Assembly (NCBI GenBank): GCA_042091035.1
Contig: JBELIG010000057.1
Span: 1-16,229 of the forward strand
Direction: 5' to 3'
Origin: AM-2324 sp042091035
GTDB taxonomy: Bacteria > Bacteroidota > Bacteroidia > Chitinophagales > Saprospiraceae
DNA: 16,229 bases
Made by a program: the position numbers and the translations under genes
In this document: positions 1 through 7,250 of the stretch, in pieces
Numbering within the stretch: the stretch's first letter is position 1
Layout: the number at the start of each line of letters is the position of its first letter
The notes under the pieces: model-generated
What the model was told of the DNA's origin: nothing
The model's input: only the letters and a program-made list of their open reading frames with translations
Databases searched by the model: none

Positions 1-637
1 ATTTTGCTCGGTAACCAGTCGCTACAATATTTTCTACTTTTACAACAGAAGCGAAATAGACTGTTTTGGATAAGCCGGAGTTCTTTGAAGAAAGCTCCTC
101 TTTTTCAGCTGTAAGCATTGCCTTAGCCTGAGAAAGCTCTGAATTAACAGATTTTTCCTGGTCTAAATCTGAGTTTAGGACCATGTTTTCTTCATTAAGC
201 TTTTCATTTTGCTCCTTTAGAATAGCAATCTCTGAAAGATATCCGTTGACCTCAACTTTAAGAGAATCAAGCTTCTTCTTCGCTTTACGGAAATCTTTTT
301 TGTATCTGTAAAGCTCTTCGATTTCAGCTTTTTTAGCCTCCAATTCAGCTAGTTGTTCTTCATTTACACTGTTCAAATCACCATTTTCTGCAATTAATTC
401 AGCATAATCTTCATTAAGTTTATCCAGGTCCTCTTTGAACGTTTCATTTTCTTCTGTAAGATCAATATTGTTCTGATCTTGAAGTTCGTTTACGTTGTTT
501 GCCTTTATAAGGAAGGCTGCTAGTGTACAACACAATACAAGCAAAGCTGCAATGATGACACCACCAACGATGTAAACTTTTTTACTTTGATTCTCTTCTG
601 AGTTCGGGTTATTTTTTAAATTCTGATTTTCAGTCAT
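1..637 (-). CDS. Membrane-anchored coiled-coil protein, N-terminal 212 residues (3' part outside window)
   Basis: Reading the minus strand from the ATG at 637-635 gives an uninterrupted frame to the window edge. The protein begins MTENQNLKNN, has a polar N-terminus of about 20 residues, one hydrophobic segment at about residues 21-44 (VYIVGGVIIAALLVLCC...), then a long Glu/Lys/Leu/Asn-rich stretch (about 48-195) typical of a coiled coil. The last visible residues (KTVYFASVVKVENIVATGYR) are no longer heptad-like and suggest the start of a small folded C-terminal domain. The likely topology is a single-pass inner-membrane protein with the coiled coil outside the cytoplasm, but this is inference. 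I do not recognise a specific function. Similar TM plus coiled-coil proteins of unknown role are common in Bacteroidota. It is transcribed divergently from the exonuclease gene at 939. The only in-frame ATG near the start of the open region is the one used. Confidence 0.85.
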   Translation of the reverse strand, partial: MTENQNLKNNPNSEENQSKKVYIVGGVIIAALLVLCCTLAAFLIKANNVNELQDQNNIDLTEENETFKEDLDKLNEDYAELIAENGDLNSVNEEQLAELEAKKAEIEELYRYKKDFRKAKKKLDSLKVEVNGYLSEIAILKEQNEKLNEENMVLNSDLDQEKSVNSELSQAKAMLTAEKEELSSKNSGLSKTVYFASVVKVENIVATGYRAK

Positions 638-714
638 GATAAAACAATTTCAATTTAGTAATAGAATGTATGAAAGGTGTTTAGTTTATTATCATTAATT
701 CACATTATAATTTA

Positions 715-722
715 CAAATTTA
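715..722 (-). promoter_or_regulatory. Candidate -7 box for the coiled-coil gene
   Basis: The minus strand reads TAAATTTG, an exact match to the Bacteroidota -7 consensus TAnnTTTG, 77 bp upstream of the ATG at 637. I see no good TTTG-type -33 box about 20 bp further upstream, so in such AT-rich DNA this could be chance. Confidence 0.3.
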
Positions 723-868
723 ATATTTGATTCAATAGGGTTAAGTTTTACGACAGAAAAATGTTCGATAAAATGAATAATTTTATTTTTTTTGGGCTTT
801 GAATGCCTTTTGAGAGACAAAAAACCAAAAGCTTACAGCTAAACGTTTTAAATTAGATTAATAGTACA

Positions 869-901
869 TTTATAAATCAATACACTTAAACAATGTATTT
901 G
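869..901 (+). promoter_or_regulatory. Candidate promoter for the exonuclease-rpe-receptor operon
   Basis: TGTATTTG at 894-901 matches TAnnTTTG at 7 of 8 positions. TTTA at 869-872 resembles the -33 TTTG box, with a 21-bp spacer. Transcription would start near 907, about 30 nt before the ATG at 939. It is weak evidence because the region is AT-rich. Confidence 0.25.
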
Positions 902-938
902 AGCGATAGATTCCTTAATTACCAATAATATATAAAGT

Positions 939-1691
939 ATGCAGTTGACCAGATCGATCGATGATTCGAAAATTTTATTTCTGGATGCAGAGTGTGTGAG
1001 TGGAGAGTCTGATTATGAATTGTTATCACCAGATATGCAAGCGCTTTGGAGGCATAAGACTAAGAGTATTCTTAGGACGAATGAATTCTCGGAAGAGGAG
1101 GCATCAGAAGCTTACAAAAACAATGCGGGAATCTATGCTGAGTTCGGCAAGATTGTTTGTATATCAGTTGGTTTTATCTTTTTGGATAAGGCCAATAATA
1201 CAAAAAGTATAAAATTAAAATCCTTTGCTGGGCCCGATGAGATGATACTGCTTCAAGATTTTGCAGGTCTTTTAGCACAATATTATCCAGATGCCAATAA
1301 ATCTTTTATTTGTGGCCACAACATCAAGGAGTTTGATATTCCATATATTTGCAGGCGAATGTTAGTAAATGGTATTGAACTACCGGCAATTATTGATGTT
1401 GCAGGTAAAAAGCCTTGGGAAACGGCTCATTTCTTGGATACAATGGAGATGTGGAAGTTTGGGGATAGAAAGAGTTTTACCTCACTTAAGTTGTTGGCAG
1501 CTGTCTTAGGATTTCCTTCACCCAAAGATGATATTGATGGTTCTGAGGTAGGTCGAGTTTATTGGGAGGAAAGTGATATAGATCGAATCAGTCTGTATTG
1601 TGAGAAAGATGTTTTGGCTACTGCTCAATTATATTTACGTTTGTCTTTGAAACCATTATTGAATACGGATAGTGTAGTACATGTATCATAA
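939..1691 (+). CDS. DEDDy-type 3'-5' exonuclease, PolB-exonuclease-like
   Basis: A 250-residue RNase H-fold nuclease with the three exonuclease motifs of the DnaQ/DEDD superfamily. Motif I is FLDAE with D16 and E18. Motif II is GHNIKEFDIPYI (126-137) with D133. Motif III is YCEKD with Y220 and D224, the Y-x3-D spacing of the DEDDy subclass. The layout fits the predicted 3'-5' exonucleases related to the proofreading domain of family B polymerases (DNA_pol_B_exo2 type). There is no polymerase domain, so it acts alone, presumably as a cytoplasmic two-metal-ion nuclease trimming 3' ends of DNA or RNA. Its substrate cannot be told from sequence. It is followed after 18 bp by rpe, so the two are probably cotranscribed, though I see no functional link. 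The ATG at 939 is the only start giving a full motif I; upstream sequence is A/T-rich with no Shine-Dalgarno, which is common in this phylum. Confidence 0.85.
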   Translation: MQLTRSIDDSKILFLDAECVSGESDYELLSPDMQALWRHKTKSILRTNEFSEEEASEAYKNNAGIYAEFGKIVCISVGFIFLDKANNTKSIKLKSFAGPDEMILLQDFAGLLAQYYPDANKSFICGHNIKEFDIPYICRRMLVNGIELPAIIDVAGKKPWETAHFLDTMEMWKFGDRKSFTSLKLLAAVLGFPSPKDDIDGSEVGRVYWEESDIDRISLYCEKDVLATAQLYLRLSLKPLLNTDSVVHVS

Positions 1692-1709
1692 TTATAAATT
1701 ACAAATTCA

Positions 1710-2366
1710 ATGAAACACCTGATCGCTCCGTCTGTACTTGCTGCAGATTTTTCAAACCTGAAAAAGGATTTTGACATGATCAATCAAAGTAATGCCGATT
1801 GGTATCATGTTGATGTTATGGATGGTCGCTTTGTTCCGAATATCTCGTTTGGAATGAATATAGTTAAAACGATGAAGCAAATGGCAGAAAAGCCATTGGA
1901 TGTTCACCTTATGATCGTTGAGCCGGATAAATATCTAGAAGAATTTAGGAATGCAGGGGCTGATGTACTAACTGTGCATTATGAAGCTAGTCCACACTTG
2001 CACAGAACACTGGGCTATATCAAAGAGCTTGGTGCAAAAGCAGGAGTAGCAATCAATCCACATACGCCAGTTGAATTATTGGACGATGTTCTTGAGTTGA
2101 CTGATATGGTTTGTATCATGTCCGTGAATCCTGGTTTTGGAGGACAAAAATTCATCTATCAAACCCTTTCTAAGATCAAACGTTTAAAAGCAAAGATTAT
2201 AGAGCGTAATCTCGATACATTGATTGAAATTGATGGAGGCGTTGGTTTACAAAATGCAGAAGAAATCTTAAAAGCAGGTGCTGATGTACTCGTTGCAGGT
2301 AGTTCTGTGTTCAAGTCAGAAGACCCAATCGATACTATTGATAGGCTAAAGAATATTGGACGCTAA
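1710..2366 (+). CDS. rpe: Ribulose-phosphate 3-epimerase
   Basis: A 218-residue TIM-barrel protein that interconverts D-ribulose 5-phosphate and D-xylulose 5-phosphate in the pentose phosphate pathway. Visible family features are the N-terminal IAPSVLAADF (S8), HVDVMDGRFVPN (33-43) with H33 and the catalytic D35, DVHLM with the metal-ligand H66, the phosphate-side loop VNPGFGGQKF (139-148), and LIEIDGGV with the second catalytic Asp D175, then VAGSSVFKS near the end. All four metal or catalytic positions (H33, D35, H66, D175) are present, so the enzyme should be active. Length is normal for the family (about 215-230). It starts 18 bp after the exonuclease stop and ends 20 bp before the receptor gene, so it sits mid-operon. 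Confidence 0.97.
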   Translation: MKHLIAPSVLAADFSNLKKDFDMINQSNADWYHVDVMDGRFVPNISFGMNIVKTMKQMAEKPLDVHLMIVEPDKYLEEFRNAGADVLTVHYEASPHLHRTLGYIKELGAKAGVAINPHTPVELLDDVLELTDMVCIMSVNPGFGGQKFIYQTLSKIKRLKAKIIERNLDTLIEIDGGVGLQNAEEILKAGADVLVAGSSVFKSEDPIDTIDRLKNIGR

Positions 2367-2386
2367 TCTTATTTAAAAGGACTTTA

Positions 2387-4915
2387 ATGCAAATGCAAAA
2401 AATCTTACTTGCCCTGATTTTAAGCCTCTTCTATCTTAATGGAGAGGCTCAGGTCGTTTCAGGGACTATAAATGATGCTGCCAGTCTGCAGCCATTAGAT
2501 TTCGTAACTGTATTCGTTCGTGGAGAAAACATCGCATCAGAATCTAAGGTCGATGGATCATTTAGTATTGAAGTTTCTGCTGGGCAATCCTTTGAACTTG
2601 TATTTAGAAGAGTAGGTTACGAGGAAAAGGGAATTGATCTTGGTCCTTTAGTGGCTGGAGATTCGATATATAGAGTTGTCACGCTTGAACCATCTGACCT
2701 AGGGCTTGAATTTGAGCTTAAGGCAGATGCAATTGATGAAGACGGTCTAATTCGAGAGGATTCTGAGGCATTTAAGAGATTGCCTACTGCTTCTGGAAAT
2801 TTGGAAAGTGTGCTTCCTCATATTGCCTTGGGAGCGAATTCGGGTTCTGGAGGTGAACTGAGTTCCCAGTACCAAGTTCGTGGAGGTAATTATGATGAGA
2901 ATCTGGTTTATATAAATGATTTTGAGATCTACAGACCTCAATTGATAAGAGCGGGTCAACAAGAAGGCTTAACCTTCCCTAATGCTGATCTAATCAGAGA
3001 CCTTTCTTTTTCTTCAGGGGGGTATGCCGCAAAGTATGGAGATAAGTTATCCTCTGTATTGGATATCAAGTATAAAAGACCAAATAAGTTTAAGTCTTCA
3101 GTTTCCATGTCACTACTTGGAGGATCTACCCATATTGAAGGTAGCCGCCTGATAGGAGGTTCGAAATATAGACGATTCCGATATCTTGTAGGTGCTAGGT
3201 TTAAGACGACAACTTACCTGCTCGGTAGTTTAGACCTTTCTGGGGAGTACAATCCTAGTTTTACAGATATCCAAGGGTATTTTACCTTTGACATAACAAA
3301 AGATCTGCAGCTCGGATACTTGAGCAATTACAATCGCTCTGTATATCAGTTTCAGCCAAATATTAGATCTACTGCTATTGGTTTGATTGATTTCTCTTTA
3401 CAACTGTATTCAGAATTTGAGGGCCAAGAGGTTGATGATTTTACAAATTATACGAATGGACTATCTCTAACCTATGTTCCGGATAGAGATAAGAATCCAT
3501 ATTTTTTAAAGCTTTTAGCATCAAGGTATAGCTCCGATGAAAACGAGCGATTTGATATTTTAGGATTTTATAGTCTTCGGGAGATTGAAGCTGATTTCAA
3601 CTCATCAAATTTTGGAGAAGTACTCGGTGAACTAGGTTCTGGTACACAGCATCTGTATGCAAGAAATTCGTTTAATGCGCAAGTAACTAATATTCAGCAT
3701 AAGGGAGGGATTGAATTTCAATTGGAGCCCAAAGATGAATCTAAAGAAACAAGTCACTTTTTGCTTTGGGGTGTGAAATATCAGAATGAACAAATCAACG
3801 ATAGGATTAATGAGTGGGAACGTCTAGATTCAGCTGGTTATTCTCTTAATTATGATACTTCGGAAGTCCTCTTATATTATGTCCTTAAGTCCGAGAATGA
3901 ACTGCGTTCTGATCGACTCTTTGCATATATTCAGGATACGTATTCTTGGTACAAAGAAGATAAAGGAGAGTTGAAGCTTACAGCTGGCGTTCGTCTGAAT
4001 CATTGGACGCTCAATAAAGAGACCTTTGTATCTCCAAGGATGCAATTCTTATACAAGCCTTTAAATCGAAAAAAGAATATCTCTTATCGCTTAGCAGCCG
4101 GATACTATTTTCAACCAGCTTTTTACAGAGAGTTGAGAAGGCTTGACGGTACTTTGAATTCAAATCTTTCTGCTCAAAAGTCTGCGCACATCGTTGGAGG
4201 CTTTACATACGACTTTAATCCAAAGCGATTTGGAGGAAATGATTTTCGATTCATAATGGAAGCGTATTATAAGAAGCTTTGGGATTTGGTTTCTTATGAT
4301 GTCGATAATGTAAAAATTAGATATTCAGGATTAAATGATGCTAGTGGTTATGTGACTGGTATAGACTTTAGGCTTAACGGTAATTTTGTAAAAGGGGCAG
4401 AGTCGTGGTTTAATCTGTCATTCCTTAGAGCTAGAGAATCCTTAGATGATGTGCAACATATGATTCGAGAATTAGGGTCCACTGAAGGTACTGAGGTAAA
4501 TGATGTGCCTAGGCCTACTGATCGACTTATGAACATGTCAATTTTCTTTCAGGATTATCTGCCAAATAATGAGAATTTTAAGATGAACCTGAATCTCAGT
4601 ATAGGTACAGGTCTTCCTTTCGGATTAAAGGACAACAATTTGGTCTATCGAAATACCTATCGATTCCGTCCCTATCACAGAGTTGATATTGGCTTTGCTT
4701 ACCAGCTTTTTGGAGGAGGTAAAGTTGTTAAAAATGCCAAGCATCCATTGCGGTTTACAGAAAATGCATGGATTAGTCTGGAGGTTTTTAATATGATGAA
4801 TACAAAAAATGAAGCTTCAAGAACCTGGATAAAGACTGTCTTTAAACAGCAGTATGCAATACCTAATTTTTTAACGTCTAGAAGGTTAAATGTAAGGATG
4901 CGCTTTGATTTTTAA
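2387..4915 (+). CDS. TonB-dependent outer-membrane receptor with carboxypeptidase-like regulatory domain
   Basis: An 842-residue outer-membrane protein. Residues 1-21 form a Sec signal peptide (MQMQKILLALILSLFYLNGEA). Residues about 23-105 look like the beta-sandwich carboxypeptidase-regulatory-like domain (VVSGTINDAASLQPLDFVTV). The plug domain follows at about 130-230 (QYQVRGGNYDENLVYINDFE, then FSSGGYAAKYGDKLSSVLDI). The rest is alternating beta-strand sequence of a 22-strand barrel ending in VRMRFDF, whose final Phe fits recognition by the BAM complex. It is shorter than SusC proteins (about 1000 residues) and has no SusD gene beside it, so a glycan-uptake role is not indicated; the substrate is unknown. 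AAAAGGA at 2375-2381 is an unusually clear Shine-Dalgarno for this phylum and, spaced 5 nt from the ATG at 2387, favours that start over the ATG at 2393. It is probably cotranscribed with rpe, 20 bp upstream. Confidence 0.9.
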   Translation: MQMQKILLALILSLFYLNGEAQVVSGTINDAASLQPLDFVTVFVRGENIASESKVDGSFSIEVSAGQSFELVFRRVGYEEKGIDLGPLVAGDSIYRVVTLEPSDLGLEFELKADAIDEDGLIREDSEAFKRLPTASGNLESVLPHIALGANSGSGGELSSQYQVRGGNYDENLVYINDFEIYRPQLIRAGQQEGLTFPNADLIRDLSFSSGGYAAKYGDKLSSVLDIKYKRPNKFKSSVSMSLLGGSTHIEGSRLIGGSKYRRFRYLVGARFKTTTYLLGSLDLSGEYNPSFTDIQGYFTFDITKDLQLGYLSNYNRSVYQFQPNIRSTAIGLIDFSLQLYSEFEGQEVDDFTNYTNGLSLTYVPDRDKNPYFLKLLASRYSSDENERFDILGFYSLREIEADFNSSNFGEVLGELGSGTQHLYARNSFNAQVTNIQHKGGIEFQLEPKDESKETSHFLLWGVKYQNEQINDRINEWERLDSAGYSLNYDTSEVLLYYVLKSENELRSDRLFAYIQDTYSWYKEDKGELKLTAGVRLNHWTLNKETFVSPRMQFLYKPLNRKKNISYRLAAGYYFQPAFYRELRRLDGTLNSNLSAQKSAHIVGGFTYDFNPKRFGGNDFRFIMEAYYKKLWDLVSYDVDNVKIRYSGLNDASGYVTGIDFRLNGNFVKGAESWFNLSFLRARESLDDVQHMIRELGSTEGTEVNDVPRPTDRLMNMSIFFQDYLPNNENFKMNLNLSIGTGLPFGLKDNNLVYRNTYRFRPYHRVDIGFAYQLFGGGKVVKNAKHPLRFTENAWISLEVFNMMNTKNEASRTWIKTVFKQQYAIPNFLTSRRLNVRMRFDF

Positions 4916-4975
4916 AGGCAAGGTTTTGCATGTGTTTAAGGTATTTCAACTTATTTTAAGAAAAAGTGGGTTTAT

Positions 4976-5007
4976 GTTGTTTTATTCTTTCTAAAACTAT
5001 AATTTTG
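4976..5007 (+). promoter_or_regulatory. Promoter of rpsP
   Basis: TAATTTTG at 5000-5007 exactly matches the Bacteroidota -7 consensus TAnnTTTG. GTTG at 4976-4979 matches the -33 TTTG at 3 of 4 bases with a 20-bp spacer. The predicted start near 5013 leaves a leader of about 65 nt before the ATG at 5078. Confidence 0.6.
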
Positions 5008-5019
5008 CACTCGTTAAAA

Positions 5020-5061
5020 GCCTGATGCCTGATTTACAGGTTGTTCGGGTTTGGTCAAACC
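5020..5061 (+). promoter_or_regulatory. Structured 5' leader of rpsP
   Basis: Between the predicted start site and the rpsP ATG there is a 7-bp direct repeat GCCTGAT (5020-5026 and 5027-5033). The second copy can form a hairpin, CCTG (5028-5031) with CAGG (5037-5040) around a 5-nt loop; the first copy (CCTG 5021-5024) could compete for the same CAGG. A second hairpin follows, GGTTT (5048-5052) with AAACC (5057-5061) around GGTC, ending 16 nt before the start codon. Ribosomal-protein leaders often mediate autoregulation, and I recall a structured leader class described upstream of S16 genes in Flavobacteria; whether this one belongs to it I cannot test here. Confidence 0.4.
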
Positions 5062-5077
5062 ATATAAATTTAGCTTT

Positions 5078-5704
5078 ATGCCAGTAAAAATTCGTTTGCA
5101 GCGTAGAGGTCGTAAGAAAAGACCTTTCTATCACATTGTTGTCGCAGATTCTAGATCTCCACGTGATGGTAGATTCATCGAGAAGATCGGTGTTTATAAC
5201 CCAATGACTAATCCAGCAACTATTGACGTTGATCGTCAGAAAGCGCTAGATTGGATGGGGAATGGAGCACAGCCTACACATACTGTAGGAGCGATTCTTC
5301 GTTACAAAGGAGTAATGTACATGAAGCACCTTCAAAGAGGTGTTGCCAAAGGTGCATTTACTCAGGAAGAAGCAGATAAGAAATTTGCAGCTTGGATTGA
5401 GCACAAGGAAACTTCAGTTTCAAAAGCTATTGAAAAAGAAGCAGCATCTGTTGAAGCGCTTAAGAAAGAGCGTTTCGGTGTTGTACCTGAGATTTTCAAA
5501 GAGGAAGTTGTAGAAGAAGCGCCAGCTGCTGAAGAAGCAGAAGCGGTTGTTGAAACTGTAGAAGAAGCTACCGAAGCGGTTGCTGAAGTTACAGAAGAAG
5601 CTACTGAAGTGGTTGCTGAAACTACGGAAGAAGCTACCGAAGAGCCTAAGGCTGAAGAGCCAGCAGCTGAAGAGGGAGATGCTCCTAAAGCTGACGCAGA
5701 ATAA
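5078..5704 (+). CDS. rpsP: Small ribosomal subunit protein bS16 with long acidic C-terminal extension
   Basis: A 208-residue protein. Residues 1 to about 82 are the standard bS16 fold, a 30S assembly protein binding 16S rRNA: MPVKIRLQRRGRKKRPFYHI, then VVADSRSPRDGRFIEKIGVYNP in consecutive residues. A family-typical helical linker (about 83-140) follows, then an Ala/Glu-rich tail (about 143-208) with three 11-residue repeats. bS16 of E. coli is only 82 residues; long acidic tails are known in Bacteroidota S16 proteins. I start the protein at the ATG at 5078, because translation from there begins with the universal MPVKIRL. The frame stays open upstream to a TTG at 5051, but this would add nine residues not seen in bS16. 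The gene has its own promoter and leader and is followed directly by a strong terminator, so it appears monocistronic; rimM, trmD and rplS, its partners in many bacteria, are absent here. Confidence 0.97.
   Translation: MPVKIRLQRRGRKKRPFYHIVVADSRSPRDGRFIEKIGVYNPMTNPATIDVDRQKALDWMGNGAQPTHTVGAILRYKGVMYMKHLQRGVAKGAFTQEEADKKFAAWIEHKETSVSKAIEKEAASVEALKKERFGVVPEIFKEEVVEEAPAAEEAEAVVETVEEATEAVAEVTEEATEVVAETTEEATEEPKAEEPAAEEGDAPKADAE
5552..5650 (+). repeat. Three 33-bp tandem repeats inside rpsP
   Basis: Three consecutive 11-codon units encode ETVEEATEAVA, EVTEEATEVVA and ETTEEATEEPK (bS16 residues 159-191). The core VEEATE/TEEATE is nearly invariant and the DNA is also similar between units, consistent with duplication in the disordered acidic tail. 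Copy number may vary between relatives. Confidence 0.8.
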
Positions 5705-5721
5705 GCTTAATGCACAAAAAG

Positions 5722-5760
5722 AAAAAAAGCTAGGCAATTGTCTAGCTTTTTTTATATTTT
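5722..5760 (+). terminator. Rho-independent terminator of rpsP
   Basis: A 12-bp perfect stem, AAAAAAAGCTAG (5722-5733) with CTAGCTTTTTTT (5742-5753), closes an 8-nt loop and continues into a T-rich tail. It lies 17 bp after the rpsP stop. Its A and T tracts make it potentially bidirectional. Confidence 0.85.
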
Positions 5761-5798
5761 TACAGCACAGATTAGAAATTATTGTTTTTAAGTAATAA

Positions 5799-5833
5799 AT
5801 GAACCTGGCAGGAAATGTTCCTGTCAGGTTCAT
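5799..5833. repeat. 16-bp hairpin without T-tract, upstream of the 464-residue gene
   Basis: ATGAACCTG (5799-5807) pairs with CAGGTTCAT (5825-5833) and CAGGAA (5809-5814) with TTCCTG (5818-5823), joined by one G-T wobble (5808/5824) and closed by the 3-nt loop ATG. No T-run follows on either strand, so it does not look like a terminator. It ends 18 nt before the ATG at 5852. It could be a 5'-UTR control element or RNA processing site for that gene, a binding site for a dimeric protein, or a dispersed palindromic repeat. Confidence 0.75.
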
Positions 5834-5851
5834 CTTAAAATATAGATAAAC

Positions 5852-7246
5852 ATGCTTGCATTGGATAAACTTTATGCGTCTGAGTTGGACCAAATAAAGG
5901 AAGAAGTTCAGGCCTCAGATGCACTCGCTCAGTATCTTGAGGAGGAGGAAGAGTCTTTTTACCTTGAAATGAGAAATCAATTTGAACCTCGTATACTTGC
6001 CTTGTATGAGCAGGTTGCAAAAGAAAATCCTTTGCAATTGATGTCTTTCGAACGGTACTTGTTGGATGAAGGGTATGAAGGATTGTTTCTTCCTAAAATT
6101 CTTGGATATGCTGTTCTTAGAGGAGAAATAAGTGAGAACTATAAATACTTAGTTTCACAGGATCAGTTCAGAGCTATCTTACTTGAGATTTGTAATTCAG
6201 CAAATTTTGAGATTCTTTCTAAAAGAATAGGACAGACCGTTCAGTTAGGTTTTGCTCTGAGTTCGGATATTTGGGTTACCTCATTGATTGAGACAATCGT
6301 AAATAAGCGTGTGAAAAGCTTTTTGATAACTCAGAAGATGCCTGAGTATAGAATCTTTGAGAATAGAAGAGCGCTTCATTTTAGATATAATAAACAGTTC
6401 AAGGGAGAGATCTTTAGTTCAGCAAGTTTTCCAAAGTCTTTTGGAGAGTTCAAGGTAATGCATTTGCCACTCCGTCATTTCCTACTTGAGCGTTCTATGA
6501 TGGAGGATGTTGACAATAGTTCGATTTTACCTCACATGAAAGCTTTTTTAAAGCTAGATGAAATTCAGGGTAACGAGGAGTTGATCTATATCTTGATGAT
6601 CTTTGGAAAATACTTTAGCTACAACAAGTCAATCAAAGACCTTCTTTCTACATCAATAGATGCTTCTATGAAAGCGGATGAAGGGTTTGATAAAAAATGG
6701 TTTGCCTATTTGGATGAATTGTATAGCAAAGGGGTTGAGATTTCTGCGGACAATGCAAATAAATCCATTGAACTTGTTGGAGACAAGAGTGATTTGTTTA
6801 AAAAATATTACGAGCTAATCAAAGTTCTTTCTTCTAAGGGTATTAATGAGGAAAAGACAATTGAGGCTGTTAAGGGTTTTCATAGTTCTTACGAAGGCCT
6901 ATCGAAGCAGAATGTAGCTCTAAGAACAGCAATATATAGAGTGTTTGAGCTTGAAATGAAAGATCTAGCACCTTTACAATATGCTTCGTTCTTCAATGTA
7001 TTCAAGCAGATGATTCCTTATGTTGAAAGTTTTAGAAATCAGCGTTTCAACCAAAACCTCAAGGATCTATGTTTGAAATTCGTAAGAAGTTGTATCAGAA
7101 CATTTACGGATAAGCGTGGGAGAGATTATCAGGATGTTAAAAAGTTTGTTGCTACAAACTTTGTTGACATCGGCTTTATGAAGGATAAAGAAGTTGTTGC
7201 CTTGTTTAAAACAAAGCGCAAGAAAAAGCCAGAAGATAAAGCATAA
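5852..7246 (+). CDS. Uncharacterised 464-residue soluble alpha-helical protein
   Basis: I do not recognise a family. The product has no signal peptide or membrane segment and looks mostly alpha-helical and cytoplasmic. The N-terminus is acidic (DALAQYLEEEEESFYLEMRN, about 22-41), the middle is mixed, and the C-terminus is strongly basic (FKTKRKKKPEDKA). Tail residues RDYQDVKKFVATNFVDIGFM (about 423-442) form a helical, aromatic-containing segment, and the region RRALHFRYNKQFKGEIF lies near the middle. No nucleotide-binding, protease or nuclease motif is evident. The gene stands alone: it follows the rpsP terminator, has a 16-bp hairpin just upstream and ends at a strong bidirectional terminator. 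Codon use resembles its neighbours, arguing for a resident gene rather than a recent import. It is probably a lineage-specific conserved protein; nucleic-acid binding via the basic tail is only a guess. Confidence 0.8.
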   Translation: MLALDKLYASELDQIKEEVQASDALAQYLEEEEESFYLEMRNQFEPRILALYEQVAKENPLQLMSFERYLLDEGYEGLFLPKILGYAVLRGEISENYKYLVSQDQFRAILLEICNSANFEILSKRIGQTVQLGFALSSDIWVTSLIETIVNKRVKSFLITQKMPEYRIFENRRALHFRYNKQFKGEIFSSASFPKSFGEFKVMHLPLRHFLLERSMMEDVDNSSILPHMKAFLKLDEIQGNEELIYILMIFGKYFSYNKSIKDLLSTSIDASMKADEGFDKKWFAYLDELYSKGVEISADNANKSIELVGDKSDLFKKYYELIKVLSSKGINEEKTIEAVKGFHSSYEGLSKQNVALRTAIYRVFELEMKDLAPLQYASFFNVFKQMIPYVESFRNQRFNQNLKDLCLKFVRSCIRTFTDKRGRDYQDVKKFVATNFVDIGFMKDKEVVALFKTKRKKKPEDKA

Positions 7247-7250
7247 AAAT

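Larger units (their letters stand above)
638..938. other. 301-bp AT-rich divergent intergenic region
   Basis: The spacer lies between the coiled-coil gene (minus) and the exonuclease gene (plus). It is very AT-rich, with a T-tract around 781-792. I see no convincing ORF, tRNA, strong hairpin or repeat. It should hold the promoters of both flanking genes; candidate boxes are listed separately. Confidence 0.7.

Noticed and set aside
4918..4930. GCAA/TTGC mini-hairpin after the TonB-dependent receptor as a terminator
   Set aside because: The stem is only 4 bp and no proper T-tract follows; I see no convincing terminator between the receptor stop and the rpsP promoter.
5420..5893. Long open frame on the minus strand across the rpsP 3' end, rich in Phe/Ser/Cys
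   Set aside because: It is the antisense of the repetitive Glu/Ala codons (GAA/GCT) of the bS16 tail; its composition reflects that and not a real protein, and it runs through the rpsP terminator and the hairpin.
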